Assembly: GCF_034113385.1 (NCBI RefSeq)
Contig: NZ_JAXEXL010000027.1
Location: 1-43,446, forward strand
Direction: 5' to 3'
Length of the DNA: 43,446 nt
Origin: Atopobium sp034113385
GTDB taxonomy: Bacteria; Actinomycetota; Coriobacteriia; Coriobacteriales; Atopobiaceae
This document shows, piece by piece, positions 33,080-40,863 of this stretch (its first letter is position 1; the number at the start of each line of letters is the position of its first letter). Made by a program: the position numbers and the translations under genes. The notes under the pieces are model-generated. The model was not told the DNA's origin, ran no database searches, and was given only the letters and a program-made list of their open reading frames with translations.

Positions 33080-33370
33080 TTACTCTTCTACAATTGCGTA
33101 AATGTCATCAGCGCGAAGTAGCAAGTAATCCTCGCCGTCAATCTTGACATCATTACCGCCAAACTTACCGTAATACACCTGATCGCCTGGCTTAATGTCT
33201 AGAGCAATACGCTCGCCCTTATCGTTATACTTACCAGCACCTACAGCGATAACCTCACCCTGCTGAGGCTTCTCTTGAGCGCCACTGGAAATAAACAGAC
33301 CAGAAGAGGTCTTCTCCTCCTTAGGAGCGGGCTTTACCAAAATGCGATCACCTAATGGCTTGAGCTTCAT
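33080..33370 (-). CDS. groES: Co-chaperonin GroES (10 kDa)
   Basis: 96-residue lid protein of GroEL. MKLKPLGDRILVKPAPKEEKT, the mobile loop SSGLFISSGAQEKPQQGEV, and GDQVYYGKFGGNDVKIDGEDYLLL are standard. First gene of the groESL operon. No CIRCE (TTAGCACTC-N9-GAGTGCTAA) or HspR-type HAIR element was found upstream in 33371-33590; instead there is a GCGCC/GGCGC palindrome and a repeated GCCAAC. Confidence 0.97.
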   Translation of the reverse strand: MKLKPLGDRILVKPAPKEEKTSSGLFISSGAQEKPQQGEVIAVGAGKYNDKGERIALDIKPGDQVYYGKFGGNDVKIDGEDYLLLRADDIYAIVEE

Positions 33371-33389
33371 TGTGAGCCTTCCTTCCCTT

Positions 33390-33454
33390 GCGCCTGTCAG
33401 GCGCGCGACTGTTTAGGCTGGACATTGGACTAATACCGCCAACGTTTAGCCAAC
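33390..33454. promoter_or_regulatory. groESL control region with palindrome and direct repeat
   Basis: GCGCC (33390-33394) and GGCGC (33400-33404) enclose TGTCA, just upstream of the groES ribosome binding site. Further up, GCCAAC is repeated with an 11-bp period (33438-33443, 33449-33454). These are the only structures seen where a heat-shock operator is expected; their role is unproven. Confidence 0.35.
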
Positions 33455-33590
33455 TTGCGTTGTTACTGTTGTTGATAGTACCCAGCATGCACGAATATAC
33501 ACAAGTATTTTGAAAAAATCTCTATATGACACACTTAGATTTTCTCCTATGCACACACGTACTAAAGCTGTTGCGTTGGTTACCGACTCT

Positions 33591-34017
33591 TTAGTTTCCA
33601 TAGCGTCCGTGTACGCGGCTTTTCTCGCCAGGATGGACGTTGTCCCGTCGTTTACCCGTCATATCAATAACGCGCAGACGGAACACGGTAGTAGCAGCAA
33701 GCAGTTTCTCATTTATAGGAAAGTCATCTTCATGAAAGTGGGACAGAAGAACCTTAAGACCGTGAATCTTTTCTTCTTTTGGCACAATCTCAATAAGACC
33801 GTGCCCAATCACGCTGGCGTATCCCATGGTACAACTCATGCGGTCGTCATACATGATAAGAGTATGGTTGGTGTCCATCTCGAAGGTTGCCCTGTTATCA
33901 CGAGCAATAAGCTCCATCTTTTTCCCGCGGTTTGCACCGTGAAACCAGAGATAGTAGGTGTCTCCCAATTTCTACAATCTGGTCTGGGTCTGTAATCTCT
34001 CGACCCTTGCGACGCAT
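33591..34017 (-). pseudogene. Broken pyridoxamine-phosphate-oxidase-like (NimA-type) flavoprotein gene
   Basis: Intact relatives are about 155-residue FMN-binding proteins that open with MRRKxREITDPxxI. Here an ATG at 34017 with AAGGAG upstream encodes MRRKGREITDPDQIVE, but that frame soon runs into GRHLLSLVS and a stop. The remaining family sequence, GDTYYLWFHGANRGKKMELI through VIDMTGKRR, continues in another frame from about 33965 to 33591. Roughly 30 residues normally found between (the CRLALVDDG...PYVVPMNFGY part) are missing. A deletion plus frameshift has therefore inactivated the gene, unless the sequence itself is in error. Confidence 0.75.
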
Positions 34018-34082
34018 AATAGCTCCTTATGGCGTACTAACGCACAAACGTACTCGTACTAACACATTAACGCACTGCTGCA

Positions 34083-34649
34083 CTACTCTGCAGGTTGAAG
34101 CATGTGTAGGGCAACGGGAATAAGCTGGGCTATCTTGTCAGCTGCTTGTGCAACTTCTTCGCTCGCAATCCCCAGTTGTGCAGTAAGCGCAAGTGACTCT
34201 GCAATGGCCTTATTGAGCTCATTATTGGTTGCACCCAACCTTTGTGCACGCTCGGCAAGACTAGCCAACACATGCAGGCTTGCCACCAGCTGAGCAAGTT
34301 TAGCGGCGGTAGCTTCTTCAGTCTTCATGAAAGCGATAAGGTCAAAGGGCTTGCCTTGCTCTACGCCTCGGTGGTCTGCAATATGCTTGGCGCGAGCACA
34401 AACCCCATCAGTTACTGCCTCTACTTCTGAAAGTGTCGCTTCTCCAAAGCTGAACTTAAGTCCCAAAAATAGTTCTGAGAATGCATGACCACAGGGGATA
34501 AAACCAGGCATGGTAGACATAGCATTGCTAAGCGTAATGCCCAAACCAACGCTGTGCGCAAGTAACTTACTTTGAGCGCGGCTCAACGCAACTAATTCTT
34601 TAGATTCTGCATCTGACACCGCAGCAACTGCTCCGTGAATGTGTGGCAT
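34083..34649 (-). CDS. Unrecognised alpha-helical protein
   Basis: A 188-residue protein I do not recognise. It is rich in Ala, Leu and Glu and looks largely helical, with a Gly/Pro/Cys-containing hydrophobic patch (LSNAMSTMPGFIPCGHAFSE, about 40-60) and two regular amphipathic stretches (about 110-150 and 155-185) that could pack as a bundle. No signal peptide or clear membrane segment. TAGGAG precedes the ATG, and the frame is long with coding-like composition, so it is a real gene. It is followed by a broken flavoprotein gene and preceded, divergently, by the PRD regulator of system 5. Confidence 0.6.
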   Translation of the reverse strand: MPHIHGAVAAVSDAESKELVALSRAQSKLLAHSVGLGITLSNAMSTMPGFIPCGHAFSELFLGLKFSFGEATLSEVEAVTDGVCARAKHIADHRGVEQGKPFDLIAFMKTEEATAAKLAQLVASLHVLASLAERAQRLGATNNELNKAIAESLALTAQLGIASEEVAQAADKIAQLIPVALHMLQPAE

Positions 34650-34822
34650 ATATACTCCTAACCTATTTGCATGAATGAATCTGCTCTCTGATTTTGTTCT
34701 CTTAGAAGGATAATAAAAGAATTAGTAGGCACCTAAGAACACGAGCAAGTTTCACAACAGAAGAATGCTGCTTAAAACGCGCCTTTTCTCTTTTTAGATG
34801 TTCTCCTCTGTACGCGCATATT

Positions 34823-34884
34823 GCTCAATCTCTAGAACTATTTCACTGTAAAAGTGAACGTAATGCGTATTGAGCCACAAGCTC
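34823..34884. promoter_or_regulatory. Nested inverted repeats before the system 5 operon
   Basis: GCTCAAT (34823-34829) and ATTGAGC (34869-34875) form an outer pair; TTCACT (34842-34847) and AGTGAA (34853-34858) an inner one; GAGC/GCTC at 34872-34884 a third. They lie 35-95 bp before the regulator ATG and could be the binding site of the PRD protein itself. The rest of 34650-34916 is AT-rich. Confidence 0.4.
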
Positions 34885-34916
34885 TCTGCCCCCATAGTTA
34901 AAGGTGGTGATGACCT

Positions 34917-37049
34917 ATGAATAGCCGACAAAGAAAAGAATTGCAGCTGCTCATTGAACATGGTTCATTTAGTCTGAGTGAGTTTGCTGATTTGTTTTCC
35001 CTTAGTAAAAGGCAGATTCGCTACGATATTGATGAGCTCAACTTGGCACTTGAGCCTACTATTGGTTCAGAAGCCGTAAGTATTTATCGCAATGTTGCTT
35101 ATCTTCATGCTGATATTACAAGTCAAAGCCTCGTAAAGTCAGAGTTCTTTGATGAGAGACGAGACTTTAGTAAAAATCCGCTCAGCGTAAAAGAACGCAT
35201 TCTTCTAACCGCATTTTATATTGCTTGGTCTTCTAAACGCTATGTAACCATGCAAGAAATCGCTGACAACTTCTCTGTGAGCTACGACACGGTTGTTCGT
35301 GATATGGCGGAAGTGCGTAAATACTATGCAGCTCACAACATACAGGTAATTTCTGAAGCCGGCAAAGGGCTACGCCTTGCGGCAAATGAGTCTACGCGTA
35401 GAGAAATCTTATCGTCTCTTGTAAAAGAGTATAAGAATCTCTCTCGCTTTCATATGGCTTTTGATCCACATGATTATGAAGAGTTGTTCCCCTTAGAGAA
35501 CCTGCAAGAGGTTGCAGCAATTGTAAGTAATGCCGAAGCTTATTGCGCAATCTTGCTTGACGACGCATCCTTTGAAGCAATCATTATCCATATCCTTCTT
35601 TCTGTTAAACGCTTTAAGGATGTAGGTGCCACAAACGCGCCCGATACCAATGTACATGCCTCCCAAAGCCAGCTTGATGAAGTACGACGTAACATCGCAA
35701 GCTACATTGTTGAGCAGGTAAACAATTACTTTGGCATCAAACTTCCCGATGATGAGCTGCTTTATATAGGCTTACATGTAGGATTATACGGCTGGCGCGT
35801 TGAGACAGACACTCCCCACGTCAACACAGCAATCGAGCTCGCCTGTACTGCACTGATTAGTGCGGTTGATGCTTGTATGCAAGCTGGCTTTAAACAGGAT
35901 AAAAAGCTCTATACCAGTTTGGTCCAGCACATTGCCACGTCAGCAAATCGCAAGACCGCTCATCTTAAGCTTTCCAATCCCTTGCGAGAAGAACTACTTC
36001 ATGAATACGGTGACTTATACCAGATTATCCGCCAAAAAAGTAACAGCTGTGGTCTTGACCAACTTATCAATCCTACAGAGGATGAACTGTCTTATATCTT
36101 AGTGCACTTTGGTGCTGCATTAGCACGCATTCATCGAGCTTATCAGCATAAACCACGCGTTGTTGTGGTATGCGCAACAGGAATTGGCACGGCAGAACTT
36201 TTGGCATCAAGGTTGCAGCAACAATTTAGTTTAGACATTGTTTCCATATTGGCTGCACATCGTCTCGTATCCCTACCTCTTGACGAGATTGACCTCATTA
36301 TATCCACCCTTCCTTCCAGCATCACAAAGGTGACTACACCTTGGCTCAAGGTAGGGCCACTGTTAGATAAGGAAGACTGCACCAAAGTTGCTGCCAAATT
36401 AAGTCAGCTTGGCTTCTCTACAAAACAAGATGTTTATGTGGAAGCAGACCTCAGCACAAGTGCAAAAGAGCTCCAAAAAATCTTGTTGGAATACCCGCAG
36501 CCACAAGACGAACCAAAACTTATTGCAGCTTTACACAGCTATTTGGAGGCTAAGGACAAAGGAGGTGAGGATCCCATGTTAAGCGATTTATTATGCAAGG
36601 ACCATATTGTGTTGGACGTTGTTTGTAACGACTGGCAATCATCCGTAGAAGCCGCTGGTCAACCCTTACTTAAAACAGGTGAAATTACTTCATCATATAT
36701 TGATGAAGTTATTAAGAACATCACTGAGTATGGACCCTATGTTGTTATTACCAAAGGAATTGCGCTAGCACATGCAAGCAGCGCCATTGGTGTCAATAAA
36801 ACAGGTATGGCACTCGTAAGACTTAAGACACCTGTTACCTATGGAAATACCGCTAATGACCCTGTGAGTTATGTATTTATGCTTGCATCAACCGGGCCAG
36901 AAACACATATGACCGCCTTGCAATGTTTGAGCGAACTTCTCCAGGATGAGGCATCAATTGCCTGCATGGCTCATGCAACCGAGCCATCCGAAATCACCGA
37001 ACAAATTAAACGCTTTGAGAAAACTATAACAGTGACCATTGATTGTTAA
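34917..37049 (+). CDS. PRD-containing PTS regulator with EIIB and EIIA domains (system 5)
   Basis: A 710-residue activator of the LicR/MtlR type. Two HTH regions (about 1-60 and 92-165), two PRDs with all four expected histidines (His225 and His287; His338 and His397), an EIIB-like domain with Cys419 in VVCATGIGTAEL, and a C-terminal EIIA domain (554-710) with phosphohistidine His619 in GIALAHASS. AAAGGTGGTGATG precedes the ATG. It heads the plus-strand operon regulator-EIIB-EIIC-transketolase N-transketolase C, which has no separate EIIA gene. The same domain order, and the same internal start ahead of EIIA, are found in the regulator at 17188. Confidence 0.93.
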   Translation: MNSRQRKELQLLIEHGSFSLSEFADLFSLSKRQIRYDIDELNLALEPTIGSEAVSIYRNVAYLHADITSQSLVKSEFFDERRDFSKNPLSVKERILLTAFYIAWSSKRYVTMQEIADNFSVSYDTVVRDMAEVRKYYAAHNIQVISEAGKGLRLAANESTRREILSSLVKEYKNLSRFHMAFDPHDYEELFPLENLQEVAAIVSNAEAYCAILLDDASFEAIIIHILLSVKRFKDVGATNAPDTNVHASQSQLDEVRRNIASYIVEQVNNYFGIKLPDDELLYIGLHVGLYGWRVETDTPHVNTAIELACTALISAVDACMQAGFKQDKKLYTSLVQHIATSANRKTAHLKLSNPLREELLHEYGDLYQIIRQKSNSCGLDQLINPTEDELSYILVHFGAALARIHRAYQHKPRVVVVCATGIGTAELLASRLQQQFSLDIVSILAAHRLVSLPLDEIDLIISTLPSSITKVTTPWLKVGPLLDKEDCTKVAAKLSQLGFSTKQDVYVEADLSTSAKELQKILLEYPQPQDEPKLIAALHSYLEAKDKGGEDPMLSDLLCKDHIVLDVVCNDWQSSVEAAGQPLLKTGEITSSYIDEVIKNITEYGPYVVITKGIALAHASSAIGVNKTGMALVRLKTPVTYGNTANDPVSYVFMLASTGPETHMTALQCLSELLQDEASIACMAHATEPSEITEQIKRFEKTITVTIDC
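36558..36578 (+). promoter_or_regulatory. Internal full-length Shine-Dalgarno and ATG for a free EIIA (system 5)
   Basis: AAAGGAGGTGA at 36558-36568 matches the 16S rRNA anti-Shine-Dalgarno region over 11 bases and stands, optimally spaced, before an in-frame ATG at 36576 (codon 554, MLSDLL). Initiation would yield a 157-residue EIIA, 36576-37049, with phosphohistidine at residue 66. Such a site inside a gene by chance is unlikely. The operon lacks any other EIIA gene. Confidence 0.75.
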
Positions 37050-37073
37050 CTATCACAGAAAGGTGGTAGACCC

Positions 37074-37373
37074 ATGAGCTCTAAAACTTATGAAGCACTT
37101 ATCGCGTGTCGCACCGGTATGGGCTCGTCGATGATGCTCAAAATCAAGGTGCAACAAGTGGTACATGCACACGATTTTCCCATTGAGCTTCATCATGACA
37201 CGCTTGATGCCGTGAAGTCATTTAAAGGTGATTTGTTTATTACCATGTCTGATCTCGCAGATGAACTGAAGGATGAAGTGCCTTATGTCATTGGCATTGA
37301 CAACCTTATGAATAAAGAAGAGATCGCTCAAAAGCTCCAAAAGTTTCTTGATGACCAAGCACGTGAAGCATAA
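37074..37373 (+). CDS. PTS EIIB, ascorbate/lactose type (system 5)
   Basis: A 99-residue EIIB. The phosphocysteine is Cys12 in IACRTGMGSSMML, a CRTG variant of the usual CGAG/CGSG loop. AAAGGTGG precedes the ATG and it starts 24 bp after the regulator stop. Sequence after the loop resembles the system 2 EIIB more than those of systems 3 and 4, in line with both being served by a regulator-borne EIIA. Confidence 0.92.
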   Translation: MSSKTYEALIACRTGMGSSMMLKIKVQQVVHAHDFPIELHHDTLDAVKSFKGDLFITMSDLADELKDEVPYVIGIDNLMNKEEIAQKLQKFLDDQAREA

Positions 37374-37387
37374 GGAGGTAGACAACA

Positions 37388-38671
37388 ATGGAACTTATCC
37401 AAACTATTTTTGAGGTCGTCGCATTTGACGTTTTAGCAAATGCCGCCGTACTGGTCGGTCTTATCGCTATGGTTGGCCTTATGTTGCAACATGAGAAACC
37501 CCACAAGATTCTTACGGGTACGCTCAAAACCATTATTGGCTTTTTGGTATTTAATATAGGTACAGCAGCAGTTGCAAGCTCGCTAACAAGTTTTCAAACC
37601 CTCTTCCAAGCAGGTTTTGGTATTGAAGGCATTCTACCCCTTGCTGAGGCAATGACCGCCCTAGCGCAAGAAAAATTTGGCGCTATTGTCTCGTTAGTGA
37701 TGCTCATTGGATTTGTGAGTAACCTGATTGTTGCTCGGATCACACCTTTTAAGAGTATTTTCCTCACAGGTCAACATAACCTTTATTTTGCAGCTCTTAT
37801 TTCTATTATGTTTAAAGCACTTGGTGTGCCCGACGTTGTAATTATTATTTTTGGTGGCATTATTCTTGGTTTTTGCGCAGCTATATTCCCCGCAATCGCT
37901 CAGCCTTACATGGATAAAGTGACAGGCAGCAACGAAATTGCAATTGGTCATTACGTAACATTAGGTTATGCCTTAGCTGGCTGGATTGGATCTAAGGTTG
38001 GTAATCCCGAAGAAAGTACTGAGGACATTACACTTCCCGGTTGGCTAAGCATCTTTAAAGACTATGTTATTGGCGTTGCCGTAACAATGATTGTTATTTA
38101 CTATGTTGCTTGCATTGCAGCAGGTCAAGGCGCTGTAGAGGCGCTATCCAATGGACAGAATTGGCTGGTGTTCCCCCTCTTTGAAGGCCTTAAGTTTGCA
38201 GGCGGTTTATATGTGGTAATTACGGGCGTTCGCCTCTTCTTGGGTGAAATTGAAGGTGCCTTTGTTGGCATTTCCGAGAAACTCATCCCCAATGCCAAGC
38301 CCGCACTCGACTGCCCCGTTATTTTTGGCTTTGCTCCCACTGCTACTGTCATTGGTTTTATTGCTGCCTACATTGGTGGTCTTCTTTCCATGGCTGTTAT
38401 GAGTGCTCTTGGAGCTCTTGTAGTAATTCCTGTAGCAGTCCCCTACTTCTTTATTGGCGCTACTGCTGGCGTTTTTGGCAATGCAACTGGTGGCTGGAGG
38501 GGTTGCGTTGTTGGTGCCTTTGTTGTAGGTATTTTAATTGCTGTTGGCCCCGCTCTTATCTATTCCGTTATGGCAAATATTGGCCTTACGGGCACAGCTT
38601 TCCCAGAGACCGATTTTAACTTTATTGGCCTTTTGATTTGGTATATTGGCCGCCTTTTTGTGGGTGCATAA
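37388..38671 (+). CDS. PTS EIIC, ascorbate (UlaA/SgaT) family (system 5)
   Basis: A 427-residue permease with about 11 hydrophobic segments. UlaA traits: ANAAVLVGLIAMVGLMLQ, LKTIIGFLVFNIGTAAVASS, IVARITPFKSIFLTGQHNLY, SNEIAIGHYVTLGYALAGW, GVRLFLGEIEGAFVGISEK, PNAKPALDCPVIFGFAPTA and FGNATGGWRG. It lies 14 bp after EIIB; AAGGAGG precedes the ATG. Substrate unknown; the adjacent transketolase implies a ketose phosphate or a close relative. Confidence 0.93.
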   Translation: MELIQTIFEVVAFDVLANAAVLVGLIAMVGLMLQHEKPHKILTGTLKTIIGFLVFNIGTAAVASSLTSFQTLFQAGFGIEGILPLAEAMTALAQEKFGAIVSLVMLIGFVSNLIVARITPFKSIFLTGQHNLYFAALISIMFKALGVPDVVIIIFGGIILGFCAAIFPAIAQPYMDKVTGSNEIAIGHYVTLGYALAGWIGSKVGNPEESTEDITLPGWLSIFKDYVIGVAVTMIVIYYVACIAAGQGAVEALSNGQNWLVFPLFEGLKFAGGLYVVITGVRLFLGEIEGAFVGISEKLIPNAKPALDCPVIFGFAPTATVIGFIAAYIGGLLSMAVMSALGALVVIPVAVPYFFIGATAGVFGNATGGWRGCVVGAFVVGILIAVGPALIYSVMANIGLTGTAFPETDFNFIGLLIWYIGRLFVGA

Positions 38672-38689
38672 GAGAGGAGTTTGCGCAGC

Positions 38690-39508
38690 ATGTACACGGC
38701 AAAACAACTTGCGATTATCGCACACAACAATAGACGCCGCATTATAGACATGGTTCATGAGGCTGGAGTTGGTCATGTTGGAGGCTCGCTCTCGGTTATT
38801 GACGTTCTTACCGCTCTTTACGAGAACGAGATAGACTTTGATGCTCCTCAAAGAGCACGATTGGTGCTTTCTAAAGGGCATTGTACTCCCGCATTGTATG
38901 CCGAGTTTACCGAGAAAGGCCTCATTAGCCAAGAAGAATATGCAACATTTCGCCAGTTAGATTCAAAACTGCAAGGCCATCCCTGTGCACGCTATTATCC
39001 ACAAATTGATGCCACAACTGGCTTGCTTGGTCAGGGTCTTTCCACTGGTTTTGGTATGGCAATGGCCAAGCGAACTAACCATGACAACCACATGGTATAT
39101 GTCATTGTTGGTGATGGTGAATTACAAGAAGGGCAAAACTGGGAAGCCTTTATGGCAATTGGCCATTATAAGCTTAATAACCTGGCGGTCTTTATTGACC
39201 GAAACCAGCTTTCCTCGGGAGGCCCTACCGATGACAATATAACCCTTGAGCCACTGGTAGATAAGCTTAAAGCATTTAACTTTGCTGTCCTTGAGATTGA
39301 CGGCCACAATATGGATGAGATTCTTGCAGCCATTGATGTTGCAAAAAGCTCCCCGGAACAGCCCTATGCCATTATCTCTAATACGGTTAAAGGCAAAGGC
39401 ATAAGCTTTATGGAAAACAACCCCGCATGGCACTCCAAGGGAATTAACGACGAACAATACAGGATTGCATTGGCTGATTTAGCGCGTGAAATGGAGGTGT
39501 TAGCCTAA
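38690..39508 (+). CDS. Transketolase, N-terminal subunit (system 5)
   Basis: A 272-residue thiamine-diphosphate-binding half with GVGHVGGSLSVID, SKGHCTPALYA and GDGELQEGQ. The metal-motif tail that is normally DxNxxQxDG reads DRNQLSSGGP here, unlike the copies of systems 1 and 3, so the active-site entrance probably differs. Start is taken at the ATG 38690, with GAGGAG about 10 bases upstream; a TTG at 38681 would be too close to that site. It lies 18 bp after EIIC. Confidence 0.92.
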   Translation: MYTAKQLAIIAHNNRRRIIDMVHEAGVGHVGGSLSVIDVLTALYENEIDFDAPQRARLVLSKGHCTPALYAEFTEKGLISQEEYATFRQLDSKLQGHPCARYYPQIDATTGLLGQGLSTGFGMAMAKRTNHDNHMVYVIVGDGELQEGQNWEAFMAIGHYKLNNLAVFIDRNQLSSGGPTDDNITLEPLVDKLKAFNFAVLEIDGHNMDEILAAIDVAKSSPEQPYAIISNTVKGKGISFMENNPAWHSKGINDEQYRIALADLAREMEVLA

Positions 39509-40431
39509 TGGATTACCAGCTTATTTCTTTGCGCACTCTTGTGGGTGATGCGCTCAATAAGGCATTTGAAAAGCATCCCAATATATTTGTACTCGATGCC
39601 GATCTTGCTGGATCAACGACTGCCGCTCAGTTTGCCGCAAAGCACCCCGAGCATTTTATTGAAACCGGCATAGCGGAACAAAATGCTCTGTCTGCGGCAG
39701 CTGGCATTGCCACTGAAGGAGGCATTCCTTTCTTCGTGGATTTCTCGCTCTTTATAACAGGTACCTGCTGGACCCAAATCAGACAAGCATGCTATGGCAA
39801 GCTTAATGTAAAGATGATTGGCACACATAATGGCATGGACGGTGGATACGACGGCGCTACCCACCATGCTAACGAGGACATCGCACTTATGCGCGTGATT
39901 CCCGATATCACCATTCTTGACCCTTCCAATCCTGATGAGTTGTACGATGCCATTGAATGTGCGATTGCCATTGATGGCCCGGTATTTATTCGTACCACGC
40001 GCGGTAATGTACCCTATTTGCCGGCTACCCAGAGCATTAATCCTGGTAAAGCACAAATTGTGCGCGATGAAGGCACTGATTTTGCCCTCATTTATGAGGG
40101 GTCAACTACCGACCTAGCCATGAGAAGCTTTGAGGCCGCTTGCCAGCACAATCAGAACGGTAAGCTTGTTAATATTTGCAGCATCAAACCAGTTGATACC
40201 GAGTTATTGCGCAACCTAGCACAAACCGTTAAGCGTATTGTTACCGTCGAAAATCACAGTATTGTTGGCGGACTGGGAAGTTTAGTAGCAGAAACTATTT
40301 GTGATATACCCTTACATGCACCTCTTTATAGGGTTGGCGTTGATGACGTCTTTACGGAATCTGGCCCAGGCGATGCACTCAAAGAAAAGTATGGTCTCAC
40401 CGTTGATAATGTACTTGCCCAGATTATGTAA
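39508..40431 (+). CDS. Transketolase, C-terminal subunit (system 5)
   Basis: A 307-residue half-transketolase whose ATG shares one base with the preceding stop (TAATG). It has the catalytic glutamate in GIAEQNALSAAAG, GTHNGMDGGYDGATHHANEDIALMR in the pyrimidine domain (written here in part) and a C-terminal domain with TVENHSIVGGLGSLV. THHANED replaces the THQCNED of system 1. It closes the operon, followed by a long terminator hairpin. Confidence 0.93.
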   Translation: MDYQLISLRTLVGDALNKAFEKHPNIFVLDADLAGSTTAAQFAAKHPEHFIETGIAEQNALSAAAGIATEGGIPFFVDFSLFITGTCWTQIRQACYGKLNVKMIGTHNGMDGGYDGATHHANEDIALMRVIPDITILDPSNPDELYDAIECAIAIDGPVFIRTTRGNVPYLPATQSINPGKAQIVRDEGTDFALIYEGSTTDLAMRSFEAACQHNQNGKLVNICSIKPVDTELLRNLAQTVKRIVTVENHSIVGGLGSLVAETICDIPLHAPLYRVGVDDVFTESGPGDALKEKYGLTVDNVLAQIM

Positions 40432-40503
40432 GAAGCAGTAGACACTCATAGAACTCATAGCTTGTATTGATTTACGTGCGTGACGTGCTGCTCTGTCAAA
40501 GAC

Positions 40504-40555
40504 AAACCGCACCTTTGAACCAGAGATTATATATCCGGTATTCAAGGTGCGGTTT
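40504..40555 (+). terminator. Terminator of the system 5 operon
   Basis: AAACCGCACCTT(T)GAA and TTCAAGGTGCGGTTT pair over 15 bp with one bulge around a 21-base loop, ending in TTTATT. It lies 72 bp after the transketolase stop and before the toxin-antitoxin promoter. Confidence 0.75.
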
Positions 40556-40599
40556 ATTGCTGTAAAATAAGACATCATATTGTTCAGCAAGGAGGAAGT

Positions 40600-40863
40600 A
40601 TGCCCACCATTATGCCAGTTTCATCTCTACGCAGTTACACTGAAGTGTTGGAAGGCGTTGCTCCTGGCACGCCCGTATTCCTTACAAAAAACGGACAAGG
40701 TAGATATGCCATCCTTGACATGGATGACTATGACAGGCTCGCTGCTGAAAACCGCCTACTCTCTGAGCTACAATCGGGCCATACGTCTGGTGAACAAGAA
40801 GGGTGGATTGCAAGTGAACATGTCAAGAAGCACTTCGTAGAAAGAGCTGGAGATGGACTGTAG
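40600..40863 (+). CDS. Antitoxin, Phd/YefM family
   Basis: An 87-residue antitoxin. The N-terminus (MPTIMPVSSLRSYTEVLEGV, then PVFLTKNGQGRYAILDMDDY) is the DNA-binding Phd/YefM fold; the charged C-terminus would wrap the toxin. AAGGAGG precedes the ATG. It overlaps the toxin start by 11 bases, as usual for co-translated pairs, and probably represses the pair together with the toxin. Confidence 0.88.
   Translation: MPTIMPVSSLRSYTEVLEGVAPGTPVFLTKNGQGRYAILDMDDYDRLAAENRLLSELQSGHTSGEQEGWIASEHVKKHFVERAGDGL

Noticed and set aside
33591..33968. Complete short flavoprotein starting at a TTG (33968)
   Set aside because: The TTG has no ribosome binding site, and the true N-terminal sequence of the family is found upstream in another frame, so the gene is broken.
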